The position numbers and the translations under genes were made by a program. From assembly GCA_026770575.1 (NCBI GenBank), contig MU657200.1:1-34378 (forward strand): 34,378 nt of DNA, given 5' to 3'. Below, one piece after another: positions 9,971-20,081 of the stretch. The notes under the pieces were generated by a model. It saw only the letters and a program-made list of their open reading frames with translations, had not been told where the DNA came from and did not search any database. The stretch is from Pelagophyceae sp. CCMP2097. Its lineage: Eukaryota > Sar > Pelagophyceae. Numbering within the stretch: the first letter of the stretch is position 1; each line of letters begins with the position of its first letter.

Positions 9971-10144
9971 GCTCGCTCGCTTCCACTCACTCGATATAGA
10001 GGTATTTTGGGGTATTGGAGGCAATTTAGATACATCAACCTCTCTTGCACGCTCCGCGTGCCCTGGAGCGGCTCGTACGACGTCGCTCGGTCGCTCTCGA
10101 CGGATCTCGCGACCCGGGGTATGCTCATTTCATTGTGGTTGACC

Positions 10145-10503
10145 AGTTGACCAGTTCGCCTTTTCAGCAGGGACCAGGGTTGCTTCGTCGCGCGGAGAAC
10201 AGATTTGTCGATGGATTGAGGCCTCGGAACGGGCCTCGACAGACGTCGAAGAAGGACCCCTCGACGGACGCCCCCCGAAAAGCCTTGCATTTCTGTCATT
10301 GGGGCGTGTGCAAGTCCACGTGCATTCTTTGCTGCGCTCCGCTCCCTACGGTTGTGAACGGACGCCGAACCTGACCAACACGAGAACATTGCGTCTCGAC
10401 CGGCCCCCGGACGTCGACGGCCCCCCAGACGCCTCGCTGCAGCCAGGGATCGGCGAGGGCCTCTGCGCGCGCCAGACTGGCAAAGCCTGGGAGCGTGGGT
10501 GTG
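10145..10503. other. Upstream region of the ChaN-like gene
   Basis: 359 bp of GC-rich sequence between the repeat island and the ATG at 10504. It should contain the promoter. No motif, repeat or gene is evident. Confidence 0.4.
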
Positions 10504-11604
10504 ATGACCGGCGGTTGGATGACCGGCCGGCGGCTGTGCGGCCGTCGCACGCTCGCCGCGGCGGCGTGCTGCGGCCTGCGCGGCGCAAACGCGCTCGAGC
10601 TGCCGCGCCGAAACGCCCAAGTCCCGCGCCGCGCCGCGCACCGCGCGCTCCTCTCGTCGGCGGCGGCGGTGGCGGCGCCGTGGGCCGCGGGCGCTGCAGT
10701 GGCGGCCGACGAGTCGTACAAGTGGGGCCGGGACTCTGGCGCTTTACTGGAGCGGTTGTACGACCCGGCGGCGCAGACGTACCTGCCTCCCGTCGTCCAA
10801 CGAGTGGCGCGGCTGCGTAACGCGAACATTGTGATCGTGGGAGAGTCGCACTCGAACCCGCTGCACCACGGCATCGAACTCCGAGTCCTGGAAGCCGTGG
10901 CGGAGTCGCGAGAGTCGAGGAACGTCGCTTTAGGGCTGGAATGCTTCTACAGGCAGCACCAAAGCGCCTTGGACCGCTTTGTGTTCCAGGGCGGCACTTT
11001 GTCTGATTTAGCGAAAGAGACGCGGTGGAGCAGCATCTCCGGCTACCCGCTCGCGAACTGGGCCAAGACTTTAAACTACGCGAAGAAGGCCGGGATCCGC
11101 TGCGTCGGCTTGAACTGTCCGATTGAAGTCACCCGGTTTGTGGCGACGCAAGGCCTGGAGAACATGCCCCCCGCTCTCAGGCAGCAGCTCGGCACCATCG
11201 ACGTCGGGGACGCCGTGCATCGAAAAGCGTTTGACGACCGCATGAATCGTTTGACTTTGGGCGACCACGCTTCCGACATGACTCGACTCTACCAAGCCGA
11301 GTGCGTCTGGGAGGACTACATGGCCACGTCGGCCGCCGCGTTCTACGCCGACGCCGAGGCGGCGGCGAAGAAACGAGGCGAGCCCGATTTTAGCACGAAA
11401 CTCGTCATCATCGCCGGCACGGGCCACGTCGACCGGCGAGGCCTGCCCGGCCGCATCCACGCTCGTCTGAACCTCGCCGGGCCGCCGCCGTTTACAATCG
11501 TCCCGATCGACGTCGACTGGGACGCCACGGAACTGCCCGAAGTCCAACTGCCGCCGACGCTCGGCTCGGCGGACCTGATATGGTTCACCCAGTTCGAAGT
11601 ATGA
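10504..11604 (+). CDS. ChaN/DUF399-like haem-binding-superfamily protein, probably plastid lumen
   Basis: A single-exon gene of 366 aa from the ATG at 10504. The core begins IVIVGESHSNPLHHG (GESH at residues 113-116), continues through ALGLECFYRQHQSALDRF and the W...YPLANWAKTL region, and includes VGLNCPIEVTRFVA; near the C-terminus is IIAGTGHVDRRG. This is the conserved order of the ChaN/DUF399 family, whose bacterial members bind haem and are linked to iron uptake. The first 70 residues look like a compound targeting signal: an Arg-rich, Ala/Cys hydrophobic stretch (residues 9-30), then PRRAAHRALLSSAAAVAAP..., a twin-arginine-like lumen signal ending before about Ala67. Lumen targeting is inferred from this. 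Plant relatives of the family are plastid proteins. The gene converges on the transporter gene 97 bp downstream. The substrate is not known. Confidence 0.8.
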   Translation: MTGGWMTGRRLCGRRTLAAAACCGLRGANALELPRRNAQVPRRAAHRALLSSAAAVAAPWAAGAAVAADESYKWGRDSGALLERLYDPAAQTYLPPVVQRVARLRNANIVIVGESHSNPLHHGIELRVLEAVAESRESRNVALGLECFYRQHQSALDRFVFQGGTLSDLAKETRWSSISGYPLANWAKTLNYAKKAGIRCVGLNCPIEVTRFVATQGLENMPPALRQQLGTIDVGDAVHRKAFDDRMNRLTLGDHASDMTRLYQAECVWEDYMATSAAAFYADAEAAAKKRGEPDFSTKLVIIAGTGHVDRRGLPGRIHARLNLAGPPPFTIVPIDVDWDATELPEVQLPPTLGSADLIWFTQFEV

Positions 11605-11701
11605 CCCCACGTGGATAAGATGCCTTTTTGTGGAATCGGACCCGGACCCTCGCCCTCCTCGGAGGGGGCCTGGATGCAAGGGATTCGTGTTATTTCGTAC
11701 T

Positions 11702-13437
11702 TCAAATGCCACTCTTGGCGTCCGAGTCTTCAGAGTCGCGCTTCTTCGCCTTGGCCGGCTCCGAACCGGGGTCCTCGACGGACTGCTCGGCCGCCTTTTC
11801 TTCCAGGCCGTGGTCCTCCTTGGCCAGGTCCGCCGCGGTGACCTGGTGCACGATCTGGGCGCCTGGAGTGTACGGCTTGAAGATGGGCACGCGGCAGATG
11901 CCGTGGAAGATGACGAGCTCCGCGGCCTTGACCACGGCAAAGGCCAGGAACCTATCGGACAAAGTGGAGAAAGGGGGCCTGCGTCGGTTTTCCTTTGAGA
12001 CGCGGTTTTTGGACGGGATGGTCGGGCCGAACTCTGCGTAGAGGATCAGCGTCAGCGGCGCCGTTGCTTGGCCCAAGGCGAAGAAGACTCTGGACATGCC
12101 CGTGAACTGCCCAGGCGGCAGATTGAGCTCCATGGCCACCAATTTCGCGGAAGCCTGATTGACGCCCTGCTGGAAGCCCACCGTGACCAAGAAGATGGTG
12201 TCGAAGAAGATGAAGAGGATGGCGCTGCTCTTCTCAAAGACTGGCGGGAAGCACAGAGCTCCCGCGGAGAGCATCATGGTGAAGCCACTGAGGGAACAGA
12301 CGTTCCAAGGGCCGTAGCGCCTCACCGTCCACGGCACGATTCTGAACATGACGATGCCGTTGAGCACGACGCAGGCCATCAAGCAGAGCGCGGGGAACCG
12401 AGGGGGGTAGCCGTATCTTTCAGAGAGGACGTAAATGAGCATCACGGTGCTCATGATAAAGACCCACCCAATCGTAAACGCGCGCATGAGCAGGAACCAC
12501 CCCGCCGGCGACTTGGACCGCAAAATGTTCGAGAGTTTCGGGGCGGCCGGGTCGTAGGGCGCCTTCGGCGCCTTTGCCTCCTCGACGTAAGGTTGGCACG
12601 CCTTTGCCAACAAGTTGCACGGCGCGACGAGTACGTTTTTCGTGTCTCCCAAACGAAGCCATATGTACTTTTTGAACCCGAGGAAGTTTCCTTGGGCGTC
12701 GTAAAAGTCCAAGGCCAAGACTTGGAAGAGCGTGAAGAGCGCCAGAGCCGTGCAGACCAGATTCGTCCCGACCCAGCCAATTTCTTTATACGTCAACCCG
12801 ACAAACGCAGACCCGACGACCTGGCCGATCATGACGGCGGTGCCGTAACGAGAAACGGCCTCGACGAGGTTGACGGGGTCGGAAATGTGCTCGAAGATGT
12901 AAGCGAGAGAAGGCACCAAAGGTGAGAAGAACCCCGCAAACGCGCGGACCACGAGCAGCACCGGCGCCGGCCGCGCGAACGACGTCGCCGCCTGGAAGGA
13001 AAGCGTGGGGTCGCGGAAAGTGGCCTCTGACAGAAGCGAGACGTACGAATAAGACGACGTCTCCCGCGATTGTCATCTGCATGGCGAACTTCGCAGACTT
13101 CTTGTCCGCCACTCTTCCCCAGACGACGTTGCCCAGGACGACGCCGACGAACTGAATCGAGAGGATGAGGCCCGTCCAGGCCGCGACGTGCTCCGTGCCT
13201 AGCCAAACACTCGGAGACCATCGAATGCAATTTGCGCCGCCGTGGAGGAGGCCCCTCCACCTTCAAGTGCGGCGCTCAGGTCTATAGAGACGCACCGATC
13301 TCCGCGAGGTAGTACGGCAGCGTGGGCGTGATCGCCGCCAGCCCAAAGTAATCCGTAAAGGTGCACAAAATCGCCGGCGCCTCCTTGTTGCCGTCCTTGG
13401 CGCCGGCGAGGAAGAACCGCTTCACGGACGTCGCCAT
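11702..13437 (-). CDS. Major facilitator superfamily transporter
   Basis: Exons on the minus strand: 13437-13296, 13198-13047, 12991-12033 and 11951-11702, giving 500 aa. The last intron (81 bp, GTTCGG...ATAG) is in frame and stop-free; if retained the protein is 527 aa. It is removed in the model because that joins ILYAE to FLAFAVVKAAEL as a continuous helix. Twelve hydrophobic segments are apparent. The first helix carries FTDYFGLAAITPTLPYY, and the loop 2-3 signature is GNVVWGRVADKKSAK, typical of MFS. A longer loop after helix 6 carries VEEAKAPKAPYDPAAPK. The C-tail is charged and rich in Glu, Lys and Ser. The substrate cannot be inferred. No clear presequence is seen, so plasma membrane or endomembrane is the default assumption. 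Confidence 0.85.
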
Positions 13438-14376
13438 GGCGCTTCGGCGCGGTTGGGGCCGGGCGGGCGGTGCGGGCAAAAAGAGGCCAGAGCGCGCGGC
13501 AGAGGCACAATTTGGACGCGATTCCCAGAGGACCGCCCTCGCCGCCCACCGGTCGGCGGTAAGCGCGGGAGGCTAGCGCGCGCGGCGGCCGCTGCGGAGG
13601 CGTGCGTCCTCCAACGGGGCTTCGCGGAAAGGGGCTTTCTGAGTCTAACCCACGTTTTCAGTCTCTCTCCGGGAAAATGCGAAGCCGGCTCTGGGAAAAT
13701 GCGATAGCGGTCGAAGAAGGTCGAAGAAGCATTTTTTGAAAGGGCCACCCTAAACGTCGGGCGAGGCCTCGGTTCGGAGTTGCGGGGTTATAGATCCCCA
13801 CGTTGCATCGAACAAATTCGAGAACAGCGCACGGCGCTCGGCAACGTCGCCCGGAGACCAGGGAAGCCTTTTTTTGGAAAATTGCCACTCGGAAACTCGG
13901 GCGGCTCAGGTTTCGGTGTTCTTGACAAATCGAGAACAGAGCATGGCCTCGTCCGGCAACGCCGCCTGGCCTTAGTCCGCCGCACCGGCGAGACGGCGAG
14001 CGCGGCATATTGACTGCCCTCAAGTTGGTGGCACTCGACTGCTTTCACTCCTCGGGGCGCACCGGATCCGCACGTGGCGATGACTGCATCCAGCCTCTTT
14101 CCCGTGTATAGACCCTCACGCTCACACTGGCCTCGACGCCCTCGAGCTGCGTCGACGCCGGCGCGGTCCGCAACCCACCTCCGTCGGCAGTCCATCAGCA
14201 GTCGACAGCTCAGGACGTTTGCGTAGGAGATCCTCGGATCTTGTCGTCCGCGCCCGGTCCAGCCTGGTCGAGGGGTCCGGCGGTCCAGCCTGGTCGCGGG
14301 GTGCGCCGGCGCGGTTGTGGAAATTACATTAATGAAAAAGGCGGCGCGCGGCCGCTGAGGGCGGTATGGTGAGGGC
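13438..14376. other. Intergenic region between the two transporter genes
   Basis: 939 bp holding the promoter of the first transporter gene and the 3' flank of the second. Seen: two GGGAAAATGCGA copies (about 13672-13706); tandem GGTCGAAGAA; a degenerate direct repeat around TCGAGAACAG (about 13815-13858 and 13928-13970); and two CGGTCCAGCCTGGTCG copies (about 14249-14297). No gene is supported. Confidence 0.5.
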
Positions 14377-16492
14377 TCACACGTCGCACGTCTGCTCGCA
14401 CTTGGACTCGCGCTCGTCCTCGGCCTCTTCGAACTCGGACCGGAGGAGGACAAAGTTGGAGTTTGCGAAGAAGACGGTCACGGCTGCCACCTATTGGAAG
14501 GGTCTACGAACGGCAAGGCGCGGGGTCTCTCGAGAGCGGGTACAGCGGACGCGGTCCTTGTGCGATGAGGAGCAGCAGGGCCGTGTCTCCCCGGACGTCG
14601 TGCGCGACTTGGCCGAAAAAAGCTGGCTCGGGAAGTAGGAGCCCGGAGACGCCCGGATGATCAGAGACGGACATGTCCGTGTACACATCTGAACTGAAGC
14701 CAAACCGCCTCGGCGCGGAAGCGCCGGACTCGGTCAAAGGGACGAACTGCACGTCGAACTTTGACGCGAATTGGTACAGAGGCACCAATAAAGCGGAAAA
14801 GAGATTCCCTGCCAACTGCTGCGTCGCCTCGACGGCATTTTCGTCCGTCGGGTGCGAGACTTCCACGGCGAGCTCGGCGTTGACGGGCTGCATCGGGCCG
14901 ACGCTGGCTCCGAGGAGGAAGAGAGCGCCGATCACCACCGTTTGCGGCAACATTGAGTCGTAGCCCTCCGCCACGCCAAGAAGTAAAACGGTGCCCAGCG
15001 CGGTGACGAGGCAGAGCAGCGTGGCGCCTTTAAACTGCCGCGTCGCGTCGACGTACGAGCCGAGCGCGATGCCCCCCAAGACAATGGCCACTTGGAAACC
15101 CGCGCCGACGAACGCCGTCGACGCCCCGGGTGCCGACCTTGCCAAGGCGTCGCCGGCAAAGGCCGAAACGACGTTGGTCACGCCAATCGAAGCCACAAAC
15201 GCCGCGAGAGGGGCCGCGAACCCGGGCGTCTTGAGCAGCAATGAAGCGGTGGCGGGGTACGTCAGCTCCGGCAGGGCCCGGCTCCCGGCAAAGGCCTCTT
15301 CCTGCAAAATGCTCTGCTCCGCCGTCACCGCGGCAGACGCCTGTTTTGCAGAGGCGTGTGTCGCACGCTCTTGTGCGACCCCCAAACCACCACAACGACG
15401 GAGTCACGCAGGCACGCACCGACGGCGGCGTGGGCGGCCGCTGCTGGAAGCCTCGCGCGACTGCGGCCGCGACGAATACAGAGGCGGCGGTGATGCCCTC
15501 GAAGTATCTCGGGAGTTCTGCGCCGCTGTGGACCACCGCGCCCCCGACCTACGACGCGTCTCTAGGCGGCGCTCGCTCCGTCTCTGACAGCCCCGGCGTC
15601 CATCTGCCCCCGACGGCGTCGTTGATTGACGACGCGGGGCGGGACGACAAAGGCTGCGGCGATGCCGAGCTGGTTCGCGTTGAGGGCCGTCGCCGTCGCC
15701 AGAGCGCGTTCCTTCTTCGGAAACCACGTCGCCGACAGCAGCGGCGGCCTATAGAGCGATCCGATGCCGATGACGCATCTCGCCACGACCGCGGCACTCA
15801 CGAGCATTGAAAAAACGGCTGCGCGAGCCCGACGAGGATGGTGCCGGCGACGACGCACGCGTACGGCGGCAGGTGGTCCGCCGCCACGCCGGACCGCAGC
15901 AGGCTAATACAGGCGGGGGTCGGCGACGGGCGGGGGTCGGCGGAAGGATGGCTAAGGCAGGAAAGGGCGGCAAAGGTAGGACGCACCAGCCCACCGACAT
16001 GACGATCCCCGCGCCGACGAGGACGTCTCGGAGTCCGAATCGTTTCGCCATGTCCGTGAAGCAGAAGCATGCGAAAACGTTGCTGAACAGAAACACGTCG
16101 ATCAACGAGGCGGCCTCGTGCCCCGTGGCCTGCTCAAACGCCTGCGGAACTGCCGCCGTCGCGAAGCAGACGAGGTCCGAGATAAAGGCGAGCAAGGAGA
16201 GCATGCCGAGCTGCAGCCACCGCTGCGCGTAGACCTCGTAGACCACAGGCGGCGTGATCGAAGGCGCTTCGACGGGCGCCGCTTCGACGATTAAGCGCCG
16301 CCGCGCAAACGTCTGCCGCTTCGAATGCGCCGCGCCGAAGCGCCGTTCCGACGAGACGCGCGCGCCGACGCGGACGCGGCGGTCGCCGACGACGCCGACC
16401 GCGCTGCGCTGGCCGAGGCGCCGCGCCGGCGGCGCCACGAGCGCGCCAACGCCGCAGCCCCAGAGCGCCAGCAGAACTGGCTTGAGCGCCAT
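14377..16492 (-). CDS. FLVCR/SLC49-like major facilitator transporter with N-terminal signal
   Basis: Six exons on the minus strand: 16492-15987, 15903-15802, 15748-15589, 15548-15420, 15340-14564, 14490-14377; 595 aa. The first membrane segment follows VYAQRWLQLGMLSLLAF, then GLAQPFF, SATWFPKKERALATATALN and the C-terminal ALVPLYQ-type blocks, the pattern of FLVCR haem/choline carriers. The N-terminus MALKPVLLALWGCGVGALVAPPARR looks like a signal peptide followed by a 60-residue Arg-rich stretch, so a plastid or endomembrane location is possible (inference). Intron 5 (14563-14491) has no in-phase GT donor; reading it as GC-AG joins ALLLLI to VAAVTVFFANSN. Intron 3 (40 bp) is the least certain. 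The gene is divergent from the HSF gene. Substrate by family: haem, choline or ethanolamine. Confidence 0.78.
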
Positions 16493-16653
16493 CGCTGCTC
16501 CAAGTACGCGGCGCTGGCGACCACCCAGTGTGACTATGGTCAATCCGAACGACGCACGCAACGAAGGGACCAGGACCTCAGGCCCGTTGCACTGTAACGG
16601 CACGTGGCCATGTCTCTCTCGTTTCCCGTGCCTTTTTGGCGTCGAAGTTTCGT
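16493..16653. promoter_or_regulatory. Divergent promoter between the FLVCR-like and HSF genes
   Basis: 161 bp separate the opposing ATG codons (16492 and 16654). No TATA-like or heat-shock element (nGAAn array) was recognised with confidence. Confidence 0.45.
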
Positions 16654-19073
16654 ATGAAGAAAGGGGACGGGTGCGTGCGCGCGCGGCGGTGGCGGCTCCC
16701 CGCGGGCCGCGCGCCGCCCCCGCGCGCGCGGGCGCGACCGGGTGCCGATTTTCTCGCGCGCGCCCCCGCGCCGCGCGGGCCCCGGTGACGCCCGAAATAA
16801 ATACAGGTCGTCGCCTTCCGGCGCGCCCGCCGACGCGGGCGCCGCCCGCGCGGCCGTGGTCGCGGCGCCCGAGGGCCCGCGCGAGCGGCAGCCCAAGTAC
16901 AAGGTCCGCACCATTCCGTTCCTCCGCCAGCTCAAGAAGATGATCGAAGTGCGCCGCTTTTATTTTCTGACCCCGCCGGAATGGGGGGGCTCGCGCGCCG
17001 GGTGCGGCGACGCCGCGGAGACGGCGGGGCGCGCGAAATACCGCCGGCGCCGGCGCTTGACGCAATGCGCGCCCTGATAGGAGGAGCCGCTCGTGATCAA
17101 GTGGGACAGAGGTGCGTCGCGACTACTCCGTCGTCGCGCCGTGTTCTGACCCTCCCCGCACCGCCGCCCGCCCCCTTTGCGCGCGACGCGCCGTCCACCC
17201 GCAGGGAATATCATCATCCCGGACCCCAAGGAGCTCGAGGTGCGTCGCGCGCCCGCGGTCGTCAGTCGTTGTGCGGGCCGTCGCGAGCGTTCCGACTTTA
17301 GATAACGACTTTAGAAAACGCTGCCAGTCTACTACAAGCACAACAACTACGCGTCGTTCCAGCGCCAGCTCAACAACTTCGGCTACCACCGCAAGTTCGC
17401 GCACTTTGTCGTGTGAGTGGCCGGGGGAAGTTTCTGTAATTGGGGCATTGTTTCCCATTGTTTCCCACGCCCCGCCGCTTCACCACAGCCGCGCCGCGGC
17501 ACGCGAGCGCTTATAATTCGCAGGAACAACTCGGGGCAGCTCGACACCGTCTACCACAAGCTCGGCACGCCCATCAGCACGTGCGTCTGGCCTCTTTGCC
17601 GCGTGGCGTAGGAATCCTCTCATCTCGATCAACGCCCACCTAGAAACATCGACGACCTGCTCAAGCTGCGGCCCGTGCTGGAGCGGACGAGCGACAAGAA
17701 GCGCGAGGAGGAGGCGCGGCAGCAGCAGGTGCACCAGCGCCTGGTGCGCGCGCAGCAGCACCACCAATACGCCGTGCCGCGCGGCGTCCGATGCCGCACG
17801 CCGAAAAACGTGGAAGTTTTCAACGGCGCGGGCGGCGCCGAGGGTGCAACGGGGCCGCAGTCGGGGCCGTCGGACGCGCACGGCGGGGCACGGAGCGAGC
17901 GGACCGCCGACTGTTGTCCCTTTTTGCTGCCTTTCGGACCTTCCCAACGCAGGCGCAAAAGGCGGCGGCAGAGCGCGGCGGCGTCTCCGAGGGCGGCTAC
18001 GCGCCGCACCTGAGCCACCTGAGCCACATGGCCGACGCGGTGGGCGCGCAGCAGGCTGGGGACGACTTCCCACGGTGCGTCGACATCTTGGTGCCCGGGG
18101 AACATGGGCAAGCTGCAATGTTGCGGTGGGCACGCTGCCGCGGTGGGCGTTTGTTGCGATGGGAGACCGTTTTCAAAGGGCGTTTTTAAATCTCGCTGGG
18201 TCGCGTGTCGTTCCCTCGTCGGGGGTTCCCTCGCGTCGTGCCCTCGCGGGGCCTCTGTGCGGCTGCACGCGCGACGGCGTCGGCCGCAGGTACGCGCGGC
18301 CGCCGCCGCGCTTCGACGGCGCGACGGGGTCGCCGGGCGACGCGCACGTGCGACGCCGCGTCGGCGACTGCGGGTTTGGAAACCCGCACCGTCGCAGTGA
18401 CGACAGCCGTGACAGAAATCGGCAAGACGCGCATCGTGGCTTTCGGAGGCGCACAAAGGGGTGGTTCCAAATGGAGCGCCGCCGGCCCATCGCACATTCG
18501 TCGCCGCTCTAGGCGAGGTCGCTGCAGCCGCAGCCGCAGATCGGCGCGCCCTTTGCGTTCCCGGACGGCCACCGCGTGCGTGATCCCGGCCGTCCTCTCT
18601 GGATTTCCCTGCGCGAAAATTGCCGGCCGCCGCTCCACGCGTGGTCCTAGGCCGAGGGCGGCGGCGAGGCGCCGGCGTGGCCGCGCAACGTGACGATCCA
18701 GGGCGTGCCGGCGGACGCGTTCGGGTCGCCGCGGGCCGAGTGGACCGACGCCCCAGACGCCAAGCGGCGCCGCACGTTCTCCTACGACGAGGCCGCCGCG
18801 ACGAACCACAATAGCCACGCCGCGGCGAACCACGCGGCCCAGAGCCACAACGGCCTGAAGCACAACGACGAAGAAGAGGTGGTCGCACCACAAAAGCCAA
18901 AGGGCTCGTCCGGCAACGGCACAGACGTCGTCGCCGCCGTCGGTGCGTATTCCTTGGTTTCTTTGTTGCAAGACGCACGCGACGGATGCTCTACGACGTC
19001 GGACCTTTGCTGCGTCGACCTTAATTGCTCGAATGCGTCTCTAGGCGCGCTGCTGGGCCTCGCGAGCAGCTGA
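16654..19073 (+). CDS. HSF: Heat-shock transcription factor (HSF-type DNA-binding protein)
   Basis: Twelve exons: 16654-16670, 16807-16948, 17081-17111, 17205-17239, 17315-17412, 17524-17580, 17644-17809, 17953-18074, 18290-18347, 18513-18575, 18651-18942 and 19045-19073; 369 aa. The HSF domain spans about residues 41-135: IPFLRQLKKMIE, IKWDRGNIIIPD, and the recognition helix HNNYASFQRQLNNFGYH (84-100). This domain alone is split over six exons. Next comes a charged Gln-rich helix with EEEARQQQVHQRLVRAQQ. The C-terminal half has low complexity, with a basic nuclear-localisation-like AKRRRTF. Exon 1 (17 nt, MKKGDG) was chosen since it is the only ATG-bearing reading upstream that splices in phase. 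The exon 7 donor (17810) is uncertain; GTCCGA at 17786 is an alternative. Stramenopiles carry many HSFs, so a heat-shock role is not assured. Confidence 0.85.
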
Positions 19074-20081
19074 GCGCCGCGGCCGGTCCGGGCCACCGTC
19101 TGGCCCACCCCACCATCCCCAAAAACACCACCGCAGATCTCTTCGCCATACCTCTTTTTTTCGGAGGCGCCCTTTCTCGGCGACCCGGGGCCCGCAAAGG
19201 CTTCGACCTGTACATCCCGCCGACGGCGGGGCCGCCGGACGCACCAAGCGGCCGGCGCAAGCCGCGGCAGAAGCGGCACCATCTCCGGACGTTTGAAGAG
19301 ATGCATCCCTCTAACACATAATTTTACTTCACACGAGGAGAGGCGCCGCGGCAACGCTTCGAGGCGCGAGGCTGCCCGCGATCAGAGAATGGAAGCGCCC
19401 AGGGCAGCAGACAAGGTTCGGGACGAACGGCGGATACGCACTGATAAGTACGTGCCTGGGTACGTATCGAAGTCGTAAGACTCGATGATATGCACAGCGC
19501 CGCAAGCCACGAGGCTCCTGTCAATCTGCCCCAGTATCCTGACCCCAAGAGTGACCCTTAAAATTCATGTAGGGCGGGTGGGAGGGGAAACATGATATCA
19601 TTCTCCACGCGGATCCTCCGCGACGCAATCGCAAGTTAAAGTGTAGGAATTCCTATGCGCTGTGTTGCAGATGACCAGAACAATTGAAGCAGAAGACCGA
19701 AACTGAGTTTCGATTTTTTGATATTTCAGATGTCCGACGAATGTTCGGAAGACAGCGTCTTCCGAATCCAGCGAGGATAGACCTTGAGGAGGCAAAGATA
19801 CTCGCAGAATAAAACGTGTTCGAAGCTCCAACCCAGGGCCGTAGCCAGCTCCGAACGTCCTTTATTCCGCTCGTTCCTGCCTCAGCAAGTTATCAGCGAT
19901 ATGTGATCTTTGTGATGAGAAAATAATCCCGTTCCGCCCATACGAAGTGTGGAATGGAAGGGGGCCCAGGGCAGCAGCTGCGCAGACAAGGTTCGGGACG
20001 GCGGATACATCGACGCGGGACACATTGACTTATGTACATATTCACACCGGGCCGCCTGCCTTAGGAGGGGCCAACCCTCGG
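19074..20081. other. Convergent intergenic region after HSF and before the kinase gene
   Basis: 1008 bp, AT-richer than the genes, between two convergent 3' ends. It contains a direct repeat pair (separate entry) and the TAGGAATTCCTA palindrome at 19644-19655. A short frame just after the HSF stop ends in KGFDLYIPPTAGPPDAPS and similar residues; it is not joined to any start and was not called. Confidence 0.5.
19388..20008 (+). repeat. Direct repeat pair of about 50 bp, 565 bp apart
   Basis: Bases 19388-19438 and 19953-20008 share AATGGAAG...CCCAGGGCAGCAG...ACAAGGTTCGGGACG...GCGGATAC with small indels. The spacing recalls long terminal repeats or duplicated ends of a small element, but no element structure between them was recognised. 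Confidence 0.7.

Larger units (their letters stand above)
9181..10144. repeat. Inverted repeat pair enclosing the foldback element
   Basis: Bases 9181-9203 and 10122-10144 are perfect 23-bp reverse complements (GGTCAACCACAATGAAATGA...). Imperfect matching continues inward for about 15-20 bp. The pair surrounds the 677-bp foldback element with unequal spacers, suggesting that the element inserted into an older palindrome. Confidence 0.75.

Noticed and set aside
7400..10503. Search for a transposase or other coding gene in the repeat island
   Set aside because: No frame carries DDE, integrase or other recognisable motifs; all frames are fragmented by repeats.
19025..19321. Frame overlapping the last HSF exon and ending KGFDLYIPPTAGPP...
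   Set aside because: It uses a different phase from the spliced HSF exon and its beginning is intronic. An alternative 3' exon remains conceivable, but nothing shows it.
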